From: Opisthocomus hoazin
Taxonomy: Eukaryota > Chordata > Aves > Opisthocomiformes > Opisthocomidae
Length of the DNA stretch: 64,000 nucleotides
Assembly (NCBI RefSeq): GCF_030867145.1
Contig: NC_134428.1
Location: forward strand, 19,881,537-19,945,536
Direction: 5' to 3'
Of the stretch, positions 13,047 to 25,800 are shown piece by piece; the first letter of the stretch is position 1; each line of letters starts with the position of its first letter. Both the position numbers and the translations under genes were made by a program. Under the pieces are notes generated by a model. That model searched no databases. It saw only the letters and a program-made list of their open reading frames with translations, and was not told the DNA's origin.

Positions 13047-13128
13047 CTTCTCTTTATCATACATGTGCAAGAGAAGCCAGGTTTGTCTTGTCTTCTGAAA
13101 CTTCCATTCTTCTGGGTTTTCCGACCAG
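13047..13128 (-). CDS. C7orf50: C7orf50 orthologue, penultimate coding exon carrying the WKF motif
   Basis: This 82-nt minus-strand exon has the acceptor TTTACTACAG at its right end and the donor AAG/GTTTGT at its left end. Its first base completes an AGC serine codon begun in the exon at 34454-34629. It then encodes 27 residues and ends in phase 0. The peptide contains [20 protein letters not shown] followed by HMYDKEK. The W-K-F tripeptide gives the WKF (formerly DUF2373) family its name, and human C7orf50 reads [21 protein letters not shown] at the same place. This is the most strongly conserved part of the protein. The donor has T at +3 rather than a purine, so it is weaker than its neighbours, but phase and homology make the boundary secure. 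Confidence 0.95.
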
Positions 13129-15160
13129 CTGTAGTAAAATTAAAAACAAAAAAATTGCTTAAATGAAATACTGTGTGATCCTACAATGACTCCAAGTGAC
13201 CTTGTGACACAACATGGAGTTTCATGACGTAGTATGAAACAGATACTAGCATACATTTTGTACAAGTGGCAAAAAAGAACATCAGGGATGGCTAACTGGC
13301 TTCCATGCAAAAAGTGAAAAGGTTATAGGAAGACATTATGGCCAAGAATGTTACAAATCTTCATCAGATAGCACTGATTCCTTGAAGTTAAAAATCAAGT
13401 CCCACTCCTCACCTTTGAGCAAGTGAGAGGTCATTGAGCTCATTTGACCCACAACTGAGCAACCCAAATCCTTACGCGAGCTGCAGGGCTACCTGAGGAG
13501 TTAGGGTGGTGGAGTGGACGAGGAATCATGTTTGGGTTTCAGAGAGCTGATATTTCACAATAAACTGAAATTCCTATGAAATTAAGCAGCCTCTAAAGGA
13601 CTGGAAGGAGAGACTCGTGCTACAATGGTCACCTCAGCAATGGCCGAAGCCCATCACAGATGACTGTTCTAGAGCAGAGGAAACTCATTTTTCAGTAGCA
13701 TATGTTTTAAGGCTTGGATTTGTCTAAAGGTGTGACTTAAATATTCATGTTTACAGGATATAAAAATGCTTTTTATGTCTCGTTCTCCCCAGGAATTCTG
13801 ATTCCAATATTTCGCTCAAAACTTCAGGCTGCTTCAATACTGCTAGAAGCGAGCGGGTAAAACAAATGGCTAACATCTGCAAGTGTTCTTTGGCTGTTTC
13901 GCAAACACATTTTAAATATGCAAAATTTTAGCTGGGTTAAAATGGCACATTTACGTACATCTTGAATATCACATTAAAGCTGGTATATTCTGTTTTAGAT
14001 GAAGAAAGAGACGTTTATTTCTATAAACAAATGCATAAATTATCAAATCTCACTATAAAATGAAGACTGCTTTTTCAAAGTATGTGCTTGAAAATTAGCA
14101 TCTTGACATGCACAAAAATTGTCAGTAAACTGAAATATCATTTAAAGATACAGAAGAAAATATATGAGGAGAAAAACCAGAAAATTTTACACTTAATTGT
14201 TTTTTTTTCTGAAGAAAAACAAGTCTCCAGACAGTAGCATGCAAGATGTCTTTAATGTTCTGGCTTGTTCTACACAGCAATAGAGAGCACAGAAATCAAT
14301 TGAAAAGCCAGCTGGGTATAAGAATTAGTATTGTTTAAACACTGTCAAGTCTAATAAAGTAAAAGAGTCCTCATGTTTGCTGAATGCTGCACCAGCAAAT
14401 ACATCATTCAGTCAATTCAATGAACGAGAAAAAAACAAGACCACAAATTTGTACAGAAAGGTTTCATGGAAGTCTCTGCAGAAAACCCAACAGAAAAAAA
14501 TTATTGGTTTGATTTTCAAATTCAGGATACAGAAAAAACAGCAACAATTCATTAGGGTTATCACTAGCTAAACTCAATAAAAATGTCTGTAGCTAACATA
14601 TAAGGTAAAGATCAGACAAATAACAGTAAACCAGGAAGGACAGGCAAAACACTAACAATCACTATATGTCATATTTTACATGCTCAAATTAAATCCACAA
14701 ATGAACTGCTTTAGAGGTCTCTTTTGGGACACTGCCAATAAATAGGCAAAAGTTAGCAAAACAAATATTGCAGACAAGCAGGAGCACAAAAGCTGACTGC
14801 CAAAAGTTATAGAATTAAATAAAAAATGTTATTATGGGGAAACTACCCTTCTCCCATCACCACCAACCTAGAAACCAAAGCACTTGCAAAATAAAGATCA
14901 TCCAACCCTTGGCCTTCGCAGCAAGGTGCCCAACTGGACAACAACAACCGCCAACATTACAACACCTGTAACGTGAGGAGCCAACAGAGAATGAAGTAAA
15001 AAAGGCTCTTCTTGTGGTTGCAGTTTGTGGGGCAAGCTGCTTGCTCACTCATAGCTCCTAATTGAGAAACTGGAACTTCTGCAGGAAGTGACTGAACTTC
15101 TAAAAGTCCCTCAAAAAAGATGAGAGTGATGGTGCTTGCTGTTAAAAGAAACCCGTTCTT

Positions 15161-15188
15161 CTATGAAGGTCATCCTATGAAGGTCATC
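15161..15188. repeat. Perfect 14-bp tandem duplication
   Basis: The unit CTATGAAGGTCATC occurs twice head to tail at 15161-15174 and 15175-15188 and is followed by CT. It is intronic, and a replication-slippage duplication is the simplest cause. Confidence 0.95.
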
Positions 15189-18100
15189 CTTCTGAACAAT
15201 TACATGGAAGATGTTATAAGAAATACTGTCTGTTTGCACAGCATGAAGAAGGTAAGTTTAAAATTCTCTTTTGCATTCAACAAGCTTGGAAACAGTTTAC
15301 ATTATGATCTTTGCAAGGTGACAAGAACAAGCTGAATGATGGATCTGTGACCACATCCTGTGGAAGCAACTCCTCTTCTCATGGAAACCTTTAAAACACA
15401 TTTCTATTTCTTTAAACTATGCTATGTATTTATACATTTGTGATTATATTCATTGGTCAGACACACCACATAGTACTCTGAATATTTTATTCTTTGCTAG
15501 TTTTACGTTTCTATCACTCACACTATCACCTGAGTACTGTCAGGCATTAACTTGAAAAATACAGCATGATTTCACTAATCTCCTATAAAGCTATAGGATG
15601 TTAAAATATCTTTATTACCTAGTTTATAAACAACTGAGACTAACAAATGAGTGCACTACAAGGTTAATTGCTCTTATTAGCCTGTTACCAAAACCATATG
15701 CTCTCTTCTACATGTTAAGGCAAGCCATTATAGCTCCGGCCTCTCAGACTCCACGTTGACTTTCACGCTCTTGTAGAAACAAACAACAGTTTTGGCTGGT
15801 CTTCCTGAAAGGTTTCACTCTATACACACCACATTACTTCATATAAACAACAAATACTTTGACATAATCAACCGCAGAAAGTACGTTCGTGCCTACTATA
15901 GTGCTGGAGCCTCACAGACTGCTGCTTCTTTCGGTTTGCACCCTGTGCTATTAGAATCAAATGCTAAGTAAGTATGGCAAAAAAAAGTAGCATTTTCCTT
16001 TAAGAGACTATGGGTGTACTCATATTTTCAGAAAATGCTCGCAAGTTTTTAACTGGTACTCTACCCATGGCTGTATCAATTCCCATCTCTCCTCCTTCAG
16101 GGCAGTGGTCCTTCTGTGCACCTTAATCCCTACCAAACTGTGGGCAACACACTCATGATAATGGATGCACAGTCTTTAAGACAGATAGCGTGGCAGTTGC
16201 TCCCTGCAACTGGACCCCCAGTTCATTAAAATAAAAGTTTTCCACTGATTCCTGTGACTATGACAGCTTTTTTCCTGCTCCTACATCTTTAAAACCTATG
16301 AAAAGCATCACTCTGTGACTGAGGGGTATCTGCTTTTACCAGAATGACATAATTAGTACATTTTTAGAAATGTTCAACTTTTAAACTACAAAAGTTAATG
16401 CTTTGTAACACAAGAAAGGTCTCATTTTGCAGTTTATATACAGATAAGCTTCCTTGACATACTACAGCAGTAGAAAGGCTTTTCCTTTGAGTGATTAAAT
16501 ATACAGAGTAAGACTGACTACATTATAGTCTAAAAAAAACCTTTTTATAGACAATCACAACCTCTTTCACAGTTTGAATTAATTTGGTAGCCTTTAGAAG
16601 TATCTATGTCCAGATCTAATAAAAAGTATGGAACTGGATTTAAAATATACATGTGTAAAATATGTATTTTTTCAGTATGCCTTGGGCTAATTTTCAGTAT
16701 ACTGTACAAACACTAACTGTCTTCTTTACACAGTTAATGTTTGAATCTTTCTTCTGAGCTTGAGCTCATTGAAAAAACACATTGGTCGACTTTAGTTAAA
16801 GAGAATTTTTATGTTTGTACAAATGATCTTCCTAAACGGCTTTGAAATGGAAGATACAGAGGAAATGAATCAAATGAATCAAGCGGCTAGGAAATTTTAT
16901 ATTTGGGCTTTTGGTTTTTAGCACGAGAGACTCCTGCAGAAACGCCGCCCAAGCTTCTCACTGGTCCATCTCACAAACAGCTTTTAAGTCTCTACATTAA
17001 AGTAATCTTACACAAATCTATTCCCAAAACGGGAATACGGGCAGCATAAGTAGGCAAACAGCAGACAACTGGTAGCGTGCAGGGCAGAGCGCTCTCTGGG
17101 ATGTCCTAGTCAAAAGAGAAGGGGAAGGGAAAGTAGTCAAATTGGTTCCAGAAACACAGTGAGAGAAAAACATTGTTGTTACAAATTGGATTCAGGAAGA
17201 CAACACAATGCATCTGCTTAGACTACTGGCCAGGACAAAGCACTACAAAGCTGTCACAATTGATTTAATGATCTCCTGTGTGTAGAAAAGCACTGTGCTG
17301 AGAACCAACCACTTTACTCACTCAACTTGAAGAGATTATTGGGTAGGAGACAATTCTCGAGAACCTAGAGACAGACAGGCATGTGACTGTTGATCACCTT
17401 CCAGAAGACACAAGAGCACTGCTGCATGCCACATGCAAGGACACCTAGACTCACCAACATTTACTGCTCCAGTTTTGTGCCACTGATGGTCCAGCCCACC
17501 TCAGATACACCTTCCAGCCTGGATATCTATATAAGGTAAAGCCGACTGCCACCAAATTTAGATCTCTCTAGCACACAGCCCAGGCTTAGCAGCAGGGAAT
17601 TAATTTGAAAGGTTTCTCCAGCCCTGAGGACCAGGTCAGAGTGCAGCCTCCTCCTGTTCTCCTGTGATTTACCGAGGAGGATCCTTATGTCTTACTCTCT
17701 CAAGCTTCACTGAATCTCAAAGGAGGGACAGAGCAACGGATCCGGTCCATTAAACCACATTCAAGGCTACATTGAAAAGCCCTACTGAGAACGTTAACAG
17801 CAGCATACTACAACACTACACAAAAATTGTCACATTCTTCCCACCTCATTTATCTGGGTACTTTTCTGTTTTGATACAGTCAGTTATTCATCACCCTAAA
17901 ACCTGTCATTAAGGTTCACCTATGTTCTTCTACGTGCCCCGCAAGGAAGGCTGAACAGAAGTTACAGCATGATTAAGGCTTGTAGGAATCAAGTTAAGCA
18001 GTTTATTCCCCACGTGCTCTGCAAACAGCACAAAAGGTATCATTTCTGTGCTCACTGCCCTGTCCGTAAAATGTGGATAACAGGTGCTTCCTCAACAGAG

Positions 18101-21100
18101 AACAACCATACTCTAAAAAATTCCCTTACAGATATTTCAAGCCTTGCTGAAACACTTGGCACACTCAAGTGATTTGCTGTAATATTTCACAATGCAATCC
18201 ATACAATAGCAGGGACTTTAAAATACCATGTGCTTATGTTTAAGGCAAGATCACTGCCCTTATAAAGCCTCAATCTGGCAACTCTGCATGCTGTTCCCAG
18301 GTCAGTTTAGCGGTGACTGGAATGCTGCTTATGGCCAAGAAGTGAGCATGGGCACCTGGCACCTCAAAGAGGCTCCCTGGAACTGCTGGAAGCAGCAGGG
18401 ACGGAGCAGAAACTTGGCATAAACTCATTCTTGTGGGAGAAGAGCCATTTTATGGATGGACGTTTTATATGGACGTATAAAAAATATATGGATGTGGATG
18501 GAAGTTTTATACATGCCCTCTAGTGCATACAGTGAAGCAGGAATAAGAATTTTTTGTCCAGTTATAACACATGCAATTATTTAAAGGGAAATGTAAAAAT
18601 GTTTATTTTTATTGGGGGTATTCAGAATTTCTTCTATTTCTCTCAGGGGCATTTAAAATAAATTTAATTTTAGAAAGATAGTTTTTGAATGTCTGTCCTT
18701 GTCAACACTTGCATGCCCAGAAAGCCGCCTTGCAGTGCACTTCAGCACTCAACGCAAGATAAGAAGAAATCTCATCTCAAGTGTGTGCAATGCCAATTTT
18801 CACCATTTGGAAAAAATATCCAAAATTTAAATTCTAAATAGATTTTCAAAGACTTCACTGGAACGGCTGTAGTTAACATCTCAGACACACTAATCTGTGC
18901 CAGTCATCACATGTCAAGATATAGACATAAGAGAGAGTCATAGCCTTTATTTTTAACTGTGTTTTTCTCACGTGATTGATGACTGTTTATCTCCCAACTC
19001 CAATTCCTGGAGAAAGTGAATATATTTATACTGATATTCTCAAATCCAGTTTCGAAGCTAATTAAATTATGACTCAGATAAAGGTTTTCCTTACTTTCCT
19101 GGAAGAGAAGAAGAGGCACTAATGGAGATCTCTTGCCAGAAAAAAACTTTCTAAAATTGTCAACAGATTGTAGAATCAGTGCCACATTTCTGGTTGAAAA
19201 TTCTGGCACCGTTTCTCAATCTGTGGTTTAAAAACAATTTTTAATATAGTCTTCCATCTGGTTTAGACACAGCATAATGACTAAAGACTTGTGAAAAAGT
19301 GAGGGGAGGAAGCTTTTTTTTTGCTTTTTTTTTTAAATTTCGGAATCACGCACACAGGCAGAAATAAACCTGCTTTTTAGTGTCCCATTTTTGTCCTGAT
19401 GTCCAATACGAGGACAGATTGTATCTGGTTGTATCTGTACAGCAAACTACCCAGGTCACAATTTTCTTAGAAAGTATTTATAAAGCAAAAGGAAAGGGCC
19501 TTTGTGCCTTAAAGCGCAAAGCTTTGATTAAATCTGCACAAAACGTTTATCACAGCGTACCTTTTATTATATGTACTTTTATCACTTGCCATCATTTGTA
19601 TCGTTTCATATTAAGTTTGCATCCTGAAGCTTCAGCCAAACTAGAAATCCCTTTCCTCCCCCACTATAGGCACTGTTGAAATCCAACATGAGACGCTCCC
19701 TTGGAGAGCCAGGAGTACAAACAGATGAGACAGATGATAAGTTGAAAGGTAAGCTGACCCAGAAAATGGTAACACTGCCTCAAAATCATACAGCAGGTCA
19801 CCAGCAGAGCTCAGCTCTCTCATATATGGTACAAAACTCGCAGGGTATCTTCCTGCGATTCCACTTGTCAACTTGTCACAGACACCAACTTACCTGCAAA
19901 TGCCACCAGCGTTCCACTGGGAAGAAAACCTCTACAATTTTTTTTAAATTTCTTTTTTCTAGTACAGTTACGCAGTTGCTAGTATCTGTATTATCCTGCC
20001 TGCAGCAAAATTGCATTTTGATCTGAAAATATATAAATAATGGTAATAATATGCTGAGAACTTTGTCATTTTCAGTAATAACAAAAAGGTCAGCACTAGG
20101 CTTGAAAGCCCACAGCTAATATTACTATATTATTAAGCTAAATGTGCTCTTTATTTTACATACATTCATACAAAAGAAGACAAAGCAGGAGTGGAATTAT
20201 CACAGAAGAAGAAACAAAAACAGAATCTGAGCCTTCACAGCCAATCTGTTCTGCTCCTGCAAGGAATATACAACTAAGTGCTACCCCAATGCTGTGCTGA
20301 AGTCCCACCTCCTCTCCAGATGCCCATCTTTTCTTGCACTTAATTCTGGTCACACTGATGCCCAGACCAGAAATAAGGGAAAGGGATAATGAAAACAACT
20401 GTTATGCCTCCCTCCCATGAAGAACATCCTGGGGGGTATGAGGAGATAAAGAGGGCCCCATAGTCTGTATGAAAATCATGTAAGAAGCCAGCTGCAAGTA
20501 AAACAATTTTTGAAAGTTGGCAACAATCCATTTATGTAAACGCTTTCTGATGATGACATGAGGGATATGTTACCAGACCCAGAAAAAACAAATATGGTTA
20601 CTTCTCTTCTCCTTACCATTACACCATACAAGGTCCAACTGTGGTACAGAATACTCCTGCCAAGGCACGGACTCAGGCTTAGTTGCAACCAGTAGCTCAC
20701 TTTCATTGTTTATTTTTTTATTTTAAATCAGCTTTTAAAACTTTCAGAGGTTCTCCCCTCTAGCATCTCAAAGAAGAAAAGAATAATAGAAGAGATTAAA
20801 CAATTAACAACAAATGAAAAAAATAATTTCTTAATCTTAAACTAATCGTTGCATTTCAAAGGAGGGATTTGAAGAGCACAAAGATTGAAATCAGGCTGAA
20901 ATCACTGCCTGTGACTCTGTAATTCCATGTTATTGGGAGAATACTAGGATCTGGGGTGGTTCTCAGCTAGAGCAAATAATCACCGGATTTTACTGCTCAC
21001 CAGGATAAGTAATGCAAATCCTCTCAAGCTAAGATCTAGAAGATTCAATTCCATTGTTCAGTGCCACAAAACTACAACCATAACACCTAGCCATAGGTAT

Positions 21101-22788
21101 ACAGCTAGCAGAGCATTAATACACCCTCATCTTGCTCTGGGTGTCAATATAAAAACACTCTACAGTTTCAGCAGCGCTGGGTCATACCTGTACTATCTAC
21201 ACTTAGAATAGAACAGCGTTGATGAAGGAAGAAGTAGATAAGCTACAAAAAGCTGCTATGGGAAGTCAGATATTTATTAATGTAATAAAAAAAGTCTGTA
21301 TAAATTTAAGGCCTATCTCAAAGCTAGCAATGATATGAAAAAAAAAAAAAGCACACAAATTTTTGGCTTTCCATAAACACCAGAAACATATGAAAGTGAA
21401 TGAAGGTTTTCCATATAGTGATGCAGAAAGAAAATGCTGGAAGAGAAATCAACTTCATGGGAAAATTTATCAGTGAAAGTTTTTGCGGAAGGATGAAGAA
21501 ATGACCACTTGGAGAAGGATTTGAATACCGAAGACGCTGACTGACCGATTTTGCTTCGAACCAGGCAGGATGCCAAGGTGTCAATGTACTGCTCAGTGTA
21601 CTGAGTTGAAAGTTTGTGTTATTTAGTTATTATGCATGGGCTATTTCCAGCAGCCCTGAAGCTACACAGTGAGGCTGGCACCCTGTGAAGGTGTCTAATC
21701 CAGCTGGGCCTCTGATCAGCACTGCTGAAAATGTGTGGCTTTCCTGTAACCAGGTGTCTTTAATTTAAATTCAGGTTGGGTTTTTCTGTGCTGTTTCTAC
21801 CTTTGCGGACTCCTAAAGGACTTCCATAGCCAACAAGATCAGAAGTGCTCTTCTACAGTTCCAAAGTGCAGAGTAACATTTGACTATAATATGAAAAAGC
21901 AGTGCTCTCTCGTTACGCTAACGAGATGCCCGTGTGCCAAATGCCTACTTGCGCTCAGTCTCAGCACCATGCACGTTCTTCCTCTCTGACTCTCGGCATC
22001 CAGGACATCTAGCCCCACTTGCAGGGAGCCCAACTGGCCTCCTTCCCTCTCCACCAGATTCAAGTCCCATTCCTGCAGACTTCCCAACAGGGCTTCCCCT
22101 CACCCCTGAGGAACAGGAGCTTCTTAGACCATGAAGTGTGGTCTCTTGAGGGGTGCAAGGGGTGCAGCCCACCCTCTGCAACCTGGAGGATGGCCAGGCA
22201 GGCCAAGGGCCAGTAGCCTCTGTGAAGAAGTAGCTCTGATGTCTTCTCCTTGCTTGACAAGCAGAGATACTCGCACTGACAAACAGCCGGCCTCAACTCA
22301 GCCCCATCTGTTGTGCTGTCCAGGGGCTCCGGCTGAAGCCTCCAGGAAAGGAGAAATCCCTCCCTCAAAGGGAAGCTGAACCTTGAGCCTCTGCTGCAGG
22401 ACCGGCCCCTCACCTTTTCTGCAGTGCTGGCCTGTTCTGGTGATGATATTCTGTAGGCATACAGAAGACATCCTGGATTTTCAGATTCTTACTAGTCCCT
22501 TTACTTACCTGAATTCTCTTATGATAGTATTAAAGAACAGATAGCTATTAATTTGGATGCCAGCCCTAGATGCACTGCTGCAGAAATCACATTTGCAGGC
22601 TTTTTTTTTTTTTTTTAATGAAATCCAACTATTTTTATTGCTGTCTAATTAGACATAGTTCATCTTTGTTACAGGAAGCCCCATGCAGCCCTTTTCAAAC
22701 AACCCATCAAACAGATGGCTCTTACAGTGCATCTGAGAGGACACCACATTTGGGGTTATTCCGGACCAACATGAACATATACAGCAGC

Positions 22789-22808
22789 TTTTTTTTTAAA
22801 AAAAAAAA
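22789..22808. repeat. T9A11 palindromic homopolymer junction
   Basis: Nine T are followed directly by eleven A. It is a self-complementary low-complexity tract and could reflect slippage. Confidence 0.9.
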
Positions 22809-25800
22809 GAAGACCCATCAACCATCTTTGTAATTTTTCACAGCCCAATTTGGACATCCCACAGCTGCATTCATCAGGAAGCATGGCAGAGGCAAAAGGA
22901 CAGAGAGCATTGCAGACCCCTGGCCATTTGAACCTCCTACACTGTAACCTTACAGAATGATTTACTCTTCTTTTTCCACAAGAGTTTTAAAAAGCGACAA
23001 GCCAATGAAAACATCAAGATCAGCCTACAAGCGTACAGCAGTTGACAGCCCACTTGCATTTTCTAGGTTTAGCTGATATGTTCAGGCATCTCTCACCACA
23101 TAATAAAATCTGCCAGCGCACTACGGTATTCAGGACAGTATCAGATTCTCCTCTTCTAATATCCTGTGATGTGCACTGCGTTATTAAGATTTTAAATAAT
23201 CTACGCTTAAAGAAACTGATCTGCCAATTACTGCTTCCTGCAGATGGCTCTCATTCCAATTCAATTTTATTCACATAAAAGTAATTACTGATATGTTTTT
23301 GGACATCATCATATTAATAAATGTGTGAAGCAGGAGACAAGTTTTATTAAGGATCCAGTTTTATTATTTCAAAAATATTGCTTGTTATTCTAACTCTGGC
23401 TAGCAAGCCTTGATGGCTCCCTGGAGCTAATTGATTAATAATCATTGCCAACTGCATTTTAAATTTTAAATTTGGCTGACTAGACTAAACAATTCCCTGG
23501 AGCTACGAAACTACTCTCCACTATTTTGAGTATTTGGGCACTGGATGAATAGTTTAAATGTGTCTGAGGAAGTAAGCAGCAGTGTTAATTCTCCTAGATC
23601 TGAATTTTATGACAGAGAGAAAACATAAAACCTTCCTGTTGCGTTTCTGCCATGTCAAGAACATAGTCTGAATGGAAGAAGATGGGTGAGTAGAAAATGC
23701 CTTTTCTGGAATCCAGAAGACGGGTTAAGGATGGGATGCCTGGGCTCAGAGCCAGACATGAGACAAGGGGTTTGCGGAGCCAGGGCAGAGCAGATGTCAG
23801 AGGCTGGGAAGAAAGAGCTCTGCTTTGGACTCCTTGAACGAACCCTCACTGTAAATGGTACTCTATTCAAATAGAGCAAATAATCCCTGCAATCTGCTTT
23901 TAGTTTAAAAATATCAAGTTAGTTTGTTGTAATACTTAGACATTAAATGGGTAATTTTAATTCTTCTGGTTTTATTTGACCTGAACAGAGCACAAGTTTT
24001 CCTCAAGACAAATGGAAAAGGTCAAAGTGATTGTGCAAAGTGTTGAGCACTCACAACTTCAATGGGCAATGAAGGTGTCTAGCTACTGTCAGGATATGGT
24101 CCTGAAGCAGACTGGTCTGTTACTACAGACTCCTGCTTCTGAGTCTCCCTAATGTATCTTAGAAGATTTCTAAAAGACATTTCAGATGAAATACTTTATT
24201 AAAGCTCCTTAATTATTCAATTAGCTGCAACTTTTTTTGTATAATACTATGTACAGATGAAAGCTGGATCTCAACCAGAAATATCTAATGACTACATTTA
24301 ATAAACTATTAAGAAAATTAATTTATACTAAATTTTATTCTACTGGAAATAAGAGTCATTAAGAAAGGATGCATTAAATTTTCTTAATTAGGTTTGGAAA
24401 TAAAGACGTTATTTTACAGGAAAGAGAATCAGGCAAAGAAACTTTAACTATTTTTACCCCAATATTTATGGACTTAACACACGTAATCTAGTTTTCCCCA
24501 TCTGAGGAAGCACTTTACAGCACAACGGTTAATTACTGTCAATACAATTTATAGCTGTGACAACATATAGGTGAAAAATTATGAGGAATCTTTAAAATCC
24601 TACTGAAAAAAATACAGATAAATAAAAGCAAACTTTGAAAAAATTCAATTCACCATGATTGCATGGGAAGCCTCCTCAGGCACAAGAGAACGAGTGACCT
24701 TAGGAACCATCAGAATCGTCTGACACAAGATCATATGCAGGAGAAAAATCTTGTATACGTGACTGAGAATAAAAGCGCTGCCTGTAACCTCCAGCTGGCT
24801 AACTGGCTATTTTTTGTTCCTGGTTTTACGAGCAGCAATAAAGTGGAATTAAGCTGCAAATTGCTGCAAACGACCACAATAGCAAGACGACCCCAATCAC
24901 GGAAGACAGAAACCTCTCCCAAAGTAGCTAGAAGGGTTTGGAATATCAATCCATAGATTGCACGCTCACCCAGAGATTAGTATAGATGCTAGTGGCCTTT
25001 AGGAACGCCTTGAGACACTACTACAGCAAAAAAAAACACATGCAAGCTTCTCTTTCAAAATAAGGAACTGAGAAAAATCCTGCAAGTCAGTTGGGACCAG
25101 ACATTGGTATAGGGCCAAAGCAAACAGAGCCTGTACTCAGATGAGAAGAAAGTTATGTCTAGATTCCCTTGTGTCACTTGCTTGAAAGGAGACCTTTGGA
25201 TAGTACAAGGACTTTGGTGAGTTACCAACTTCATCACTGTTTAATTTATCCATCTGAAAAATGGGGTGATACAACAATTTCTCAAGAGCTGTCATAACAA
25301 GAGCGAATAAATTAGTGTCAAAATATTATTCATTTATTTTGTCAAAATACAGTCATGATATGCTATCAGGAAAGGCATTATGGAAGAGCAAATTACCATT
25401 ACTATGATGGGGAGAAGAGAGAGAAAGTATTTTTTAAAAAACAAAAATAAAAATCTCTTTAAAAATGGTGATGGTTACTTGATAATATATTTTTCAGCTG
25501 GTCCTATAAATGACAGATATCAGATGAAAGGATTTGTGAATTCATGTTAATGATGCTATTAAATACTGTATTTCCCTACAAGAATGTTTGAACCAAATGC
25601 CCAAGTAAATATTTTGACAGCTATGTTTCACACTGAAAAGATGGTAGAAGCACAAAGAGACAGAAGGTTTCAAAGTAAATCACTCTGCAGCTTTTGCTGA
25701 AATATGCTTTGAGATGTGTACTTGTGACCTTCCATAAAATTAATTCAAAGATTTAGAAAGACGAATTATTTGATTTGGAGCCTTAAAGCAGGATTAGAGT

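Noticed and set aside
22414..22450. 37-nt minus-strand exon-like piece with GTGAGG donor
   Set aside because: The acceptor tract is weak and the segment falls between two coding exons that already join in frame. At best it is a rare cassette exon.
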